Shown piece by piece: positions 1 through 45,899 of a stretch of 64,000 nucleotides of DNA. The notes under the pieces are model-generated. The model worked only from the letters and a program-made list of their open reading frames with translations. It ran no database searches and was not told the DNA's origin. Made by a program: the position numbers and the translations under genes. Source of the DNA: Pterobdella sp. o SKG-2022 (lineage: Eukaryota; Annelida; Clitellata; Hirudinida; Piscicolidae); NCBI GenBank assembly GCA_964035795.1, contig OZ038327.1:6919007-6983006 (forward strand). Direction: 5' to 3'. Position 1 is the first letter of the stretch. Each line of letters starts with the position of its first letter.

Positions 1-474
1 GTAAGACAAACATGGAATATCAAAGGAAAAAATTATAGAACATGTTTGAGGCCTGTCATGACATATGGCTCAGAAACTTGGGTGGTAAGATCCGTTGAAG
101 AGAATATGTTGAGAAGAGCAGAAAAACGGATGCTTCGAATGATGTGTGGTGTGCAGCTAGCTGATGGTGCGAGTAAAAAAGAGTTTATGGTTAGATTGGG
201 GCTGGATAAAACGGTTATGGAAGTGGTAAGACAAGGAAGTTTGAGATGGCTGGATCATGTTGTGAAGAAAAGGGATGATGATTGTGTTAAGCAGGCATGG
301 AAGTTTGAGGTGGAAGGCAGTAGAGGAAGAGGAATGCCAAGGTTAGCTTGGAAAAACATGATGGAAAATCTTTACCGTGGGTTTGGATTAGATCTTGAAG
401 ATGCCTATGACAGAGTGAAATGGAGAGAGAGTGTTAGATCGTGGAAAGAAGTCAGTGACCCCTTGGAAAAGTGA
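1..474 (+). mobile_element. RTE-like LINE fragment, C-terminal end of reverse transcriptase ORF
   Basis: An open frame of about 142 codons carries the motif RPVMTYGSETW followed by basic helices with RWLDHV, which is typical of the C-terminal part of RTE-type LINE polyproteins. The element is cut by the window's left edge. A second copy of the same family lies at about 45.9-47.8 kb and matches this one nearly base for base through the MTYGS and RMLRMMCGVQLADG stretch. Everything upstream of this segment is missing, so it cannot be autonomous. Confidence 0.8.
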
Positions 475-1204
475 TTTTGTTTTAATTTTGTTTTTCCATT
501 AGAAAAAATTTTATAACACATCACCACAGCAACAACATAGCAACAGCTCAATGGCAGTCCTTCACTGACTCCAAGCTCGCTTGCCAATACATCTCTCAGT
601 ATGTTTCTTGTGGTATTTTGTTGCACTTTTTTTTGGACTTTTTGTGATTAAATTTTTTTCATTGTAATTTATAACTTTTTTATTAAAACCTTAAGAAATC
701 CAAAAAGAAAAAAATAAGACATGTAACTTTTTAGCACCACACCCACCTGGGTCAGAAATGTAACTTTTTAGCACCACACCCACCTGGGTCAGAAATGTAA
801 CTTTTTAGCACCACACCCACCTGGGTCAGAAATGTAACTTTTTAGCACCACACCCACCTGGGTCAGAAATGTAACTTTTTAGCACCACACCCAACTGGGT
901 CAAAAATTTTACATGAAAAACGTTTTGAAAACAGAGGTTTATCGAAGCAAGTGAAAAATAATTTTGTAGTGTTGCATTGTCAAATGGTTGTGACGTGAAG
1001 TCATAATATCGATGAATTTTAAAGAAGGGGACTTTAAAATTAAGATATTTATCAAAAAAACTAAAGCTTGTCTATCATAATCATTCAGCAATCAATTCCA
1101 CCCATACACCATTACATCCCACCTCAACCAAAGCCCGCCTCACTTCCATCATACCCCACTTCAACATCACCATACAACACCAAACTCTATCAACTCTTTT
1201 TTAG
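475..1204 (+). other. Intron sequence upstream of the first visible purine-gene exon
   Basis: AT-rich DNA that I read as the intron preceding the exon at 1205. It contains the 37-bp tandem repeat listed separately and otherwise no coding signal. Confidence 0.5.
721..905 (+). repeat. 37-bp tandem repeat, five copies
   Basis: A unit beginning ATGTAACTTTTTAGCACC and ending CACCTGGGTCAGAA recurs at 721, 758, 795 and onward. The first four copies are nearly identical and the last is diverged (CAACTGGGTCAAAA). Confidence 0.9.
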
Positions 1205-19458
<18,254 letters not shown>

Positions 19459-21242
19459 TTAATGGTCCTATTTTTTTGTGAATGTTTTTTTCGATATTTG
19501 GAGACCTTTCCATGAGTAATAAGGGCTGTTTCATCAACATACTCACGCTCTCTTCTTTCATTCAGACATACCTCTTACAATATCATTATTTTGCTCATCA
19601 TTTGTGCATTTGAGATGGTGGCATAATGAGATGTGAATCATTGGTAATCTCCTGCATTTTCGAGTTGTGCATGAGATTATGAAACACTTTCCAAAATAAA
19701 ATTTAAAAGAATTTTTCATTATTTATTGTGCAAGTTGCTCGTTATACTCAGCCCCATTTCATTCCACTAAAAATTTCAATCTTAAATAAGCATTTGTAAA
19801 GTCAAGAATTTAAATAAGAAAACATAACTTGAGTTTTCACCAATATGCAGATGACACACACTTGTATTCTAGCTGTGTCTCTGATGAAACTGAGCAATTG
19901 CAGAACAGATTGTCTGACTGTGTCAATGAGATGGTAGCTTGGATGGAATCCAATAGTCTTAAACTCAGTAGATCCATAACTGAAGCTATATGATTTTCTT
20001 CTTCGAGAAAGGTGAACAAGTTACAACCAAACAGATAAGGATACTGGATACTTTTATATCACCTTCAAAAAGTGTTAAGAGCTTGGGTGTTTTCATGGAT
20101 AGAGACTTGAGCATGAACTCACATATAAGTAAGATGTTGCAAGCAGGCTTCTCAGCTCTCAGGCAGATAAGGTCCATTGAGAAGTGTCTTTCTTATGAAA
20201 CGTTGAGGACTCTTGCTGTTGCTTTGATTCTGAGCAGAATAGATTATTGCAACACATTGTTAGCAGGGTTACCTGAAAAGCAGCTGTGTGGAGTCCAGTC
20301 TCTTATCAACACTACAGCCAGGTTAATTACAGGCACAAGGAAGTTTGACCATATAACTCCAGTTTTGAAAAAGTTACATTGGGTCAAAGTTAGGGATAGG
20401 GTAGTTTATAAAATATTATTACTTATATTTAAATGTAGGTTAGGATATGGTCCAAAATATATGTCAGAGAGCCTCATACTCTGAAATACCTCAAAGACGA
20501 AAGCTTAGCTCTGAACTCAACCAATTTATATGTCCTTGAGTCCGAAATGTCTCGTATTGGAAAGCGTAAGTTTGAGGTTGAAGGTCCAAGTTTGTGGAAC
20601 GTCTTACCGGAAGGCTTAAGAAGGGTTAGGAAAGTGAAAGACTTTGGGAAGAGACTAAAAACTAGTTTTTTTCAAAGATTAAGCTGTTATAACCTATTAT
20701 TATATTAGAATATTTTACAAATATCAAGTGAGCTTGAAACTCCTTGGGTTAAACATCACTATAATAAACCTCGTAAAATGTTGCTATTTGAATTTTTGTT
20801 GTCATCAAGATGCCGTCATAAGATTATGAGATTGTTTTAATTTCAAGTCGTTCTCGTTTAATACAAGATAAAAAACGTGCAATAACTTCAAATAACACAA
20901 ACCTTGAAACGTTGAAACATTCCAAAGGTGCAACAAACGTTTGATATGTTTAGCAATTGTTATGTGCTATCGAAACAGAATACACAACACTTGGTTATAG
21001 CCACAACTAGAATATATTCTGAATGCTCCATGCAAATGTTGTTGAAATGGATCAAAGGGTGCTTTAGAGGTTTGACTTCATGGAAATGCATCAATAAACA
21101 AAATATACAGACATGCTTCAACAAAAAGAATCATCTCTGAAGAATAAAACATTTTCTCAAATTGCAAAAACTGTTTTTAAATATTACACGGTGAAATGAT
21201 TGAGTGAGAAGTTGTGAGCACAAAAGGTGAGGTTCGCAGCTT
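19459..21242. other. Spacer between the purine and guanylate cyclase genes (convergent)
   Basis: The two genes face each other tail to tail. The spacer holds the purine 3' region, a CR1-type LINE at 19830-20710 and about 500 bp of AT-rich DNA with no recognised feature. Confidence 0.6.
19830..20710 (+). mobile_element. CR1-type LINE, 5'-truncated reverse transcriptase end
   Basis: It opens with FHQYADDTHLY, the RT catalytic box. SLGVFMDRDLSMNSHI, RIDYCNTLLAGLP, LHWVKVRDRVVYKI and a long open stretch to about 20484 follow. It is less decayed than the L2 element upstream, with only a few stops. Everything before YADD is missing, the usual result of incomplete reverse transcription. Confidence 0.85.
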
Positions 21243-34858
<13,616 letters not shown>

Positions 34859-35765
34859 CTTGAAAGGAAGAATCTGGTCTAGACAGACTAAAGCAAGAAA
34901 CATCTAACCTGACTCTGGAACTTGATGGGTGGATGGAATTTCTTGATGCCAACATGTCTGAGGTGGGTGTTGGATGTCTGAAGTGGGTGTTGGTTGTCTG
35001 AGGTGGGTGTTGGATGTGTGAGGGGAGGGTGTAGAGTTGAAATGGTCTTATAGTAATGATTTTGTTTTGGTTCTAGTAATTTAAAAAATATTTTATTCGT
35101 TTTACTTATAAATAAATATTCATTTTCCAACTTTATAAAAGTGAACTCACTTGAAATTAAGCTATTTTGGTTTTATGGACTGCTGTTAGTGCCTCACTTA
35201 AAATCTAATCTGCAGTTAACCTTCTTATATAGGTTTTGAGAACCCATATTGTAAATCATGTCAATACTGAAAAGAGTTGCTCTCTGAAGATGTTCTATGA
35301 AGTCGAATGCATGTTATATAGGTATGAAAGATGATTAGACGTATGGATAGATTGGAAGGTGAAGCCATTCATGCATGATACTGTCTTAGCTTAAGCTTCA
35401 ACCAGGAGAGCTCAAGACTTATAATTTGAAGTCATTGATTCTCTGGCACGTCGACTGTTGTCCCACAGTCTATTTTGTCATGAATTTGATTTAAAAGCAG
35501 AGATCTAAAGACTAGCTAACTTTCCATCTCAAAGCTCTCACCACTAACATCTCAACTTTGAACTAAGTTATCCCAACCCTTTTCGCATCTTCGCAGTTAA
35601 AAAGATACATTTTTTCCTTTGAAATATTTTTCTGAAAATTTATATAAAATTAATAATTTCAAATTGCTTTTCATAACATTCGACCTGATTCGAATAAGAG
35701 AAAACTTCGCTAGTCATCAATTCCAAACGTGCCTGGTTCAACTCAAGCAAGGTCAATATATTCGT

Positions 35766-35952
35766 CGGTCCGTATAGCCCAATTGGAAAAGAATTAGACT
35801 ATTTATTTGGAGTTACCGGGTTCGATCCCGCATGGGTCGACAATTAGCACCTGTTCCACAGTCTGTTTTCACTACATTAAACTTGTATCAAGCGCTTTAA
35901 ACTACAAGGAAAACCGCTTTGTAAATGCCGCATTACATTACATTACAAGGTC
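35766..35952 (+). mobile_element. tRNA-derived SINE with intact promoter boxes
   Basis: A-box-like TAGCCCAATTGG at 35775-35786 and B-box GGTTCGATCCC at 35819-35829 are spaced as in a tRNA gene, so this is a pol III promoter. A non-tRNA body follows (GACAATTAGCACCTG) and a tail of CATTA repeats. The end, CGCTTTGTAAATG then CATTACATTA, resembles L2/CR1 3' ends and could be how it borrows LINE enzymes. Confidence 0.82.
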
Positions 35953-36966
35953 AGCCGTTAAACGAAATAATCGATTTAGTGTGTCACGTGTGACATTGAT
36001 AGAAGAACTTGCCACACAAAATGCAGATCTCATGCCCTCTCCCTTATCCGGTTAGACTAGATCAAGTCATATCAGAAAACAAAATGCATTGGACTTTCTT
36101 TCAATTTGGACGTCAATATTTTAAAGGAATATTCTTGAGCACCAACACTGATCGAAGACTTTTTGATGGTGAGATTGCATCCATCATTTTGTGGATGCAA
36201 GCAGGTAGAACCTAAACTTATGGGAAGATTTTTCAAATGTTGTAAATGCATGGAATAGAAGTTATATTTCTGTTTTTTTTTATTTCAAAAAACCGCGTTT
36301 TTTCATTTACACGAGCCAAATCATTGCTGTAATTGAGAGAAGAGAAATACCTCTATGGTTGTCGCATAATCGTTTGTTTCTTTTCCTCTGGTATATGTCA
36401 ACATGATAAGCATTGTGACTGCTCGAGAAAGTAAATAATATGAGCACTAAGAATGAGAAAAAAATTAATAAAAATAAAAGATAATAATAATAATAATAAT
36501 AGTAATAAATATTTTTAAAAAATAATAGATACACTAACAATAATAATAATTATTATTTTTTTTTGTTATAATAAATAGCAGAACGATAGATAAAACTGAA
36601 TATTAAAAGATGCGCACAGGTGGACAGCAGTGAGGTGCAACAGGTGAATAATATCGACCGGAAAAAGAACCAAAGACTCATTATTGCTCAAATTAATTTT
36701 ATTTCCGTCATGCTAGTATTTAACTATTTCAAACTATTTTTTGTTTCAAAACATAAAGGAATTCACAGTGGTTTTTTGGGCCCATCTCCACATGTCTTTA
36801 GCATGTCTCTTCACGTCCCGGTGCACTTCATGCAAAAAACTATTACACAACAACAAAACTAGATAAAACATCATAATGAAATAATATGACATCATAATAA
36901 AATGATGTGACGTCATAATATACGATTTCATAAAAAAATATTACGGTCTGCTGTGACTGATTTGTA

Positions 36967-37185
36967 ATGAGGTGTGAGAACCTGGGCCTGTGTGAGAACC
37001 TGGGCCTGTGTGAGAAACTGGGCCTGTGTGAGAAACTGGGTCTGTGTGAGAAACTGGGCCTGTGTGAGAAACTGGTTATGTGTGAGAACCTGGCTGTGTG
37101 TGAGGACTTGGGTATATATGAGAACCTGGGTACGTGTGTCAATCTGGGTGTATGTGAAGACCTGGGTGTACATGAAGGTTTGGCT
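36967..37185 (+). repeat. 18-bp minisatellite
   Basis: TGTGAGAAACTGGGCCTG and variants, about twelve copies, decaying to the right. Confidence 0.92.
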
Positions 37186-38976
37186 GAAATGCTCCATGGA
37201 AAGAAGCATTAAAACTCTGATCTAATTGAAAAATGCATAACCTATCAGATCCTTTCATATGCCCCATCCACCTCTTTTATCTAGGTTGCTAGTTATCATA
37301 TTCCGGATGTCATCATCTGTGACGCTTTTAATATTTGTATGATGATTGCATTCATTGCCCTTCAACAACCTGATGACACTGTAATTAGAAAAGCTCCCTA
37401 TGAACCTTTCAACTCATTTTACATTCATTTTATCTTCTTCGCAGGCTCATACTTCGATTTTTCCGTTGAGAACTCTTGAAAACAACAATCATTGATTCAG
37501 ATGACGTCATAATTTGATTGTGACGTTTGATGGCTTAGAGTCACGGTTACTGAAATAAAGGCAAAAGTCTTGAAAGGTTTTTGTGAGGGGGGGAGTTGAT
37601 GGTGGTGGAGGGTGCTCTGGTGGGTGAATTGATAGTGTGGTAAGAGGAGTAATGGTAAGGTGGGTATAGTGAGGAGTGATGATAAGCAGGGTAGATTGGA
37701 AGAGGGCATGCGCCACTGAGCTTGGTGTTGCTGAGATGAAGGCAAAAAATGTGATGAAATGAGTGGAAGATTAATGAGCAATTTGGTTTTAAATAAATTG
37801 AACTTTGCATGAAAGATAAGAAATTAATATGTTGTGGGAGTTTTAAGATTAAATTATGAAGCAGGTATACTTATGTTTTTTATTGTGAAATGATTTTTTC
37901 TCAACTTAAAATTTAGTTATGCTTTTCGAAGAGACTTTGAATGTAGAGTTAAAAAGCTCTGAATTTCACATTAAAAGCACACAGAAGTTTCAATTAGTCA
38001 AGTTCCAAATGAATTTTCATTGAAAAGGCTTATTTAAAGCTTAATTAAATTTTTCCTCAAAAACTTGCTACGAAAGTGCATTCCCAACATGGACACCAAA
38101 AATTTGAATAAAAAAAGGTTTCTTTCAAAAAATTTGAAAAAAAAAATGAAAAACTGAAATAGTTGAAATTGCATGTTGTTTTGATAGCATTGGTTTTATA
38201 GAGCTATTTAAACAAGAAATTAAGTATGAGGTTGAAAGTACAAAACATGTCTCTAAACAAGCAGTGCACTTGAGGCTTATTGAAAACCTCAAAAATCAAC
38301 TCGAAAATTTGGAACCTAATAGAATCTCTAAATGAGAATATTATATAAAAAAGCGTGAAGAATGAAAATAGCCACATCAAAAGATATGCACAAACAAGTT
38401 TAGAAGGACCGAGGAACGAACCATCACAAGTGATAACCCTTCAAACAGCCATATAGTCTTTCTAGGCTTATTTTGAATCTGAGATATGAGCAAGCTTAAG
38501 CTCGAAAGAAGGCGTGTGACCCAATAACCCTCGAGGCATCAACAGCTATCAGGACGAAAAGGTAAAACAATTTTTCATTTTAACGGCTTCTGCTTCTTGA
38601 GAAATCTGGATGAATAAAAGTCTAGGTAGCGTTTCAGACAAGGCATTCACCAGCTTCATGGGGGATAATAGTAAACCCGTTTTGTTTGCTGTCTCTTCGG
38701 TTTGCCCTCTCAAAGACTCATTTGGCTACGCCGTTTAAAAAGTAGTGTCTGGCACACACTCTGCTGCAAAATGACGGGTATTACTTGAGTACGTATATCT
38801 GAGTTTCACAGCTGAGCTGTTGCAAATGGTGCCCTCTAGTGTGTCTTTTGAAACATTTGTGTGAGGAAATGATAAAAACTGCATCGAATCTGTTGGTGTA
38901 GATTGACTTTTTGAGATTTTGAAATGCAAAACGATTTAATCGATTTCTAAGCTGGATGTAACTAAGCACGTGAGAG

Positions 38977-39009
<33 letters not shown>

Positions 39010-39010
<1 letters not shown>

Positions 39011-39770
39011 GAGGAGGATGATGGTGAAGAGGATGGTGGTGAAGAGGATGATGGTGATGAGAAGGATGCTGGTGAGAAGGAAGATGATGATGAATGGAAT
39101 AATGGTAAAAAGGATGATGGTGATGAGAAGGATGATGATAAGAAAGATGGTCAAAAGAAGGATGATGATGATGAGGAAGAAGATGATGATATAGAGGATT
39201 TTGATGGTGAGATGAAAGATGACGGTGAGAAGGATGGTGAAAACAAGGATGATGATGAAAAGGAGGATAATGGTGGAGAGGATGATGGTGAGGAGGATGA
39301 TGGTGATGAGGAAGATGGAAGATGGTGAAGAAAAGGAGGATGATGAGAAAAAGAAGGATGGTGAAAAGGATGATGGTGAAGAGGATGATGAAGAGGATAG
39401 TGAAGAGGAGGATGATGGTGAAGAAAAAGAGTATGTTGGTGAAGAGATGATGAAGAGGATGATGAAGAGATGATGAAGAGGATGATGAAGAGGATGATGA
39501 AGAGGATGATGAAGAGGATGATGAAGAGGATGATGAAGAGGATGATGAAGAGGATGATGAAGAGGATGATGAAGAGGATGATGAAGAGGATGATGAAGAG
39601 GATGATGAAGAGGATGATGAAGAGGATGATGAAGAGAATGATGAAGAGGATGATGAAGAGGATGATGAAGAGGATGATGAAGAGGATGATGAAGAGGATG
39701 ATGAAGAGGATGATGAAGAGGATGATGAAGAGGATGATGAAGAGGATGATGAAGAGGATGATGGTAAAAA
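39010..39770 (+). repeat. GAT/GAA-rich satellite with a 12-bp core unit
   Basis: 39450-39760 is a nearly pure GATGATGAAGAG array; 39010-39450 is a looser mix of GATGGTGA-type units. The plus strand is almost entirely purine plus T. Confidence 0.95.
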
Positions 39771-40494
39771 AAATGATGGTAAGGAGGATGATGATGAGAA
39801 GAATGATAATTTTGATAATGAATAATGAACAAGTAAACAAAGTAAGTTATAGTGAAGATGATGGAAAAAAACCAGAACAATGAATTATTTATATGTTTGA
39901 AAAGGATTTGATGAATTCGAAGATGGTGTTAGGGAGCAAGCCATGATGATAACCAAACATCGACCGCTCAAAGCCACATCACTATATATATATAGAAGGA
40001 TTGCTTCAGCACACTTATGTCGTTACATTGAAAAAAATTGAAAATTGAGATTTTTTGTGACCTTATTGCACTCCTCCATCATCCAATCATGTCGTCAAAA
40101 TATCAATGACGTCATCATAACAGGAGATACAGTGTTTTTGAAGGTGAGTGACATCACAAAAAAATGTTTGGTGTCATGAAAAAATATTTTAGTGGAGCAA
40201 AAAATGAGGATTTATCAAGTTGAACTGCTGCAAAGAACATAATAATAGCGATAATAACAATCATCTTGGAATTTAGATTTCAACAAGAACATCTTAATTG
40301 ACAACAAATTGACCAAAAAAGTAAGAAAAAACATGTACAACAGCATTAACAACAACAACACCGACAAAAACAACATCAACAACAAAATCCACAACAACAA
40401 CCACATCATCAACAACAACAAAAACAACATTAACAACCACAACAACAACAACAAGCACAACATCAGCACGAAGAAAGAGCACAACCCTTTAAGA

Positions 40495-41929
<1,435 letters not shown>

Positions 41930-42724
41930 AAGGGGATTGGAATCCCATGACCTTCAAACGCCTTTATAAGGATCATATTTGCACCCATTATGACGGCATG
42001 AAGATTGATGATGATGAAGTTAATAATAAAAACAATAAATGTTATAATTTCAAAAGAAAAAGAGAGAAACGAGAAGGATACTTGTGGTCAGGTGCTTGCA
42101 GGCAGGATGGTCTTGGGAGCACTGTGTGGTGCTGCTGACGTCAATAAAAAAAATAATAATGATGGAAGAGCAGATGAGGAAGCTGTTTGAAAGAAAATTT
42201 GGTAATGATGTTGATTCATTCTTATGTTGCAATGTTGAATGATGTTGAGGCAAGAATCAAAAACGGTGCTTTCACAGTTTTCATAAATTGATAATAATAA
42301 CTATTATTATTTTTAATTCAACCTTAATTATTTTGATGCTGCATATTTTTGATAGACAATTTTTTGTTCTTATTTTTCAGTTGATTCTCACCATATTATT
42401 ATTTTTTTGTTCATATTATAATTATTTCTCATGATTATTGTTGTTTGCAAGCAGTTTTTGAATGCATTGAAGTCTTCCATTGTCTGCATTGTTTCCCGGT
42501 TGGAAAAATGATCACAAAAACAACAAAAATAAAAATAACAAATAAGAAAAAATAATAATAATGAGACTAAATAAAAAAAAGAAATAATAATAAATACAGA
42601 CAATAGAATAATTTATTCCAGCGTCAGAGACGGATTCATTCATAGCCTCGAGAACATTTATACAAAATTAATTTTTTATCTCGAAAATACTGTGTTGGAA
42701 GCGTGTTTTTTAGTTTTTAAGCAT

Positions 42725-42985
42725 ACTACACCGCAATATGTCTCACACCACACCACAATATGTCTCACACAACACAACACCGCAATATGTCTCGCACCAC
42801 ATCACATCCCATCACACCACACTATTTCTCACACCACATCATATCACACCGCAATATGTCTCACACCACACCACACCGCAATATGTCTCAAACCACACCA
42901 CACCGTAATATGTCTCACACCGCACCGCAATATGTCTCACACCACACCACAATATGTCTCACACCGCACCAAACCACAATCTTCA
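42725..42985 (+). repeat. CACCGCAATATGTCT-type satellite
   Basis: Degenerate units of CAATATGTCTCACACCACAC with variable CACCA insertions, about ten copies. Confidence 0.9.
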
Positions 42986-44194
42986 TTTCAAATTTTTTTC
43001 CACACGCATGCAAAACTGCAGATTCAGGCTACAACATGAATGATAATCTCAACAATAATAATCATTATCATCACTTTTTAATGGCAATTTAAAAAATTCT
43101 AATAGAAAAAATTACTGATTCAAAAACAATAATAATAACAAAAATATTGCTGATCCGTATCCTCTTTCAAATGTGCCCTACACATTTTGTTTCGAGCAAT
43201 CTTTTCCACTCATTATTATCATTTCCACCATCATCATCATCATCTTTCTCGTCTTTGAGGGACAAAAACAAGGAACCTTCATCCACAAAGGACCTTTATT
43301 TCACAGGAAGACCCGCAAATCCAAGACTGACGCTGTAAAAGACACTCATTTTTCTGACTAGAGCTGCATCGCCCGTTCTAGCTCCTGTTCCTTCTTTTCA
43401 GTGCGGGTGACAGCAAAAACAACCTGCAGCCCTCTTGCTTTCAAATCCTTTGCTGCTTCTTACCATCGCCATCAGGGCAGCTTTTTCGGAACTTCGAAGT
43501 ACCCTACAAGCCAGTCTAGCACTATTTAGAACTATTCTCAGGTGCTTCAGTGACTCCCCACCACCATCAGCTTTATCATATCTAAAGTTCCATGCAACAC
43601 CCAACAACATTCAGTTTCGAATGGAGGATTCATGGAGTTCCACATGAGCAACCCCTCACTTCTCCATCTCTCTCTCTTTTCATTCAATTTTTTTCTTCGG
43701 ACCATTGTCATCATCAATACATTTAAGTCTCCCTTTGTTTTCTCATTTTTAAGCCTTTCATTTGTCCAAACATCTCTTCTCAAGTATATTACTGTTGTTT
43801 TCACTTTCCAAGTTGCATTTATTTTATGTCCTGGTGCAGTTAATTTTCTAATATTAATTTTTTAACTTTATTCTTATTATGTTTTTAATAATTTTTCACA
43901 CAGACTCATGTTTGGTTTACTTTTCAACTTTTTATTATTTTATTATCTTCAGGAAACTTCATCATCTCCACCAGCAGAAATATTACCACCAACACCATCA
44001 TCTTCATCATCCTTCTCTTAAGACCCACCACAGAATTGAAACAACAGAGACCTTAATACATTGTTTTCACACAAACATCAATCAGAGTGACATTTTCCAC
44101 ACAGGCATTTGAAAGCAGCAAACAAAGCATCAGATCGGTGCTATCTCTATTATCCGAGCTTCAATATTCTCAAAACAATATACTGACACGTACA

Positions 44195-44790
44195 TCTTTA
44201 CCCACACACACACATACACACAAACACACACACCTTTATTTTCCTTTCCTTTTGTGCATTTATCCCCCATAAGGCGGGTGCACTAAACTGCAAAGTACAG
44301 TTTATCTATGGATCTGGTGTGGTGTTCTTCTTTGACTTGCCAGCAATCAGCTAGGCGAAGTTTCTTGAAATCTTTATGTAGGCTTTTTGTTGATGGCTCT
44401 CGTTGCAATTTTGAAGTTTTCTCTCCGCAGCCAATTAAAATTAATACTTTTCACTTTTAACCGCTCAAACCGCCAATTTTGTTTACATCCAAATTTAGTA
44501 TTAAGACTTGATTTCTCCAAATTTTGAATACTTTTTTATTGTTTTATTTATGCATTAAATAATTATATCACTAATTAAAATTTTTTAAGTTATTTCGGTG
44601 TGATACGAGACTATTTTAAACTTTTGTACTTATCCAACATGAGATTTTTCGAAATAAATTATTATCAACTTGTTACATTAATTATTTTAAACATTTCAAA
44701 CTATTTTTCAATTACAAAATTCAACTTTAAACTTGTGAAAACTTAAAAATTTAACGGGGGCCATTTTACCTCGTGCCTACACACACGCAC
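44195..44790 (-). mobile_element. Deleted copy of the CA-associated RTE-like LINE
   Basis: The left end is a CA repeat joined to a 3'-end-like block (TTTATCCCCCATAAGGCGGGTGCA resembles the intact element's GTTTGTCCACCCAGAGGCAGGTGC in position and order). The right end at 44570-44780 matches the block at 22440-22650 and stops at CACACACGCACC. The ORF between is gone. Confidence 0.55.
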
Positions 44791-45450
44791 CTTTCAAAAA
44801 TCATCACCCTTCACAACTTCAAAATAAGTGTTTCAAAGTTTTGTTATGCATCCATCCTTTTTCTCTCTAGTAACCTAAGCATTTACCTATCTAATTCTCT
44901 ATTCATCTACTCATTTATCCATCCATCTCTCAATCCATCTTATTGTTGTGAGTTTTGCAGTGTTAGTATTATAACAATACTCAGTGCACTTGACCTTCAA
45001 TTTTCTTTTGTCATAATATTTTCTATTGTTATTGATTTTTTTGTTTTTCTCCATCATTTTGTCTTTAATACCACAAATTCAATAAACTTTTCGAATAACT
45101 AATTGGTTAAATTTTCATTGTATGCCACCTCAAAAGTAATAGGGGTCAGGTCTTGTTTGGGGCCCTGGAAGGAGAATAAGTGATTAGCAAGTCTTTTTCA
45201 AACAGAATGTGTCCAGCTCTTTTGCATTCCTCAACTTTTCTTTCTTGAACCTAGGATGCCACTCCAACCATTTTTATATCTGCATTTCCCTGGCATCTGG
45301 TCTCAACCAAGTTAGTGCAGAAGACAATATGCAATCCTTTTTTCACATTCTCAACACCTACCACAAGCAACATTCCGGCACTTATGTCCTAGTGTTAAAG
45401 AAACTAGCAAAAAGGTCAAGAAAGAGGTAATAAAGTTGTTCAAAAGTAAA

Positions 45451-45667
<217 letters not shown>

Positions 45668-45899
45668 TCAAGTGTTTCCATTTAAAATCTTCTGTCGAAC
45701 ATCAATTCGAGGAATTTTTATCCATTTATAGAAAATTAAGCTATAATTTTTGGTAAGTGTGGCCTTACCATAAAAAATTAGCATGAAATGGCTGTTCTGT
45801 TATAGGTAGTTGTGTGTATTTGTGCTTTTCAGAGTCCATACTTCTAATTCCATATAGTAAATTATTTATGATAAAAATAGTTCTGACAGTAATATTTTG

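Larger units (their letters stand above)
34859..40494. other. Spacer between guanylate cyclase and Sox genes
   Basis: No gene recognised. It holds a SINE, ATT-rich DNA (36440-36570), an 18-bp minisatellite, an AGT run (38979-39011), a GAT-rich satellite and several TGACGTCA palindromes. An open stretch at 36009-36215 (FFQFGRQYFKGIFLS) ends in a stop and is unassigned. 37200-38970 shows nothing I can identify. Confidence 0.55.

Noticed and set aside
35766..35840. A functional tRNA gene
   Set aside because: A and B boxes are present, but the cloverleaf is poor, a non-tRNA body and CATTA tail follow, and a second diverged copy exists at 33.5 kb. It is a SINE.
38936..39883. Long Met-Lys-Arg-Met or His-His-Pro-Leu repeat ORFs
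   Set aside because: A 12-bp GATGATGAAGAG satellite open in several frames on both strands; no gene structure.
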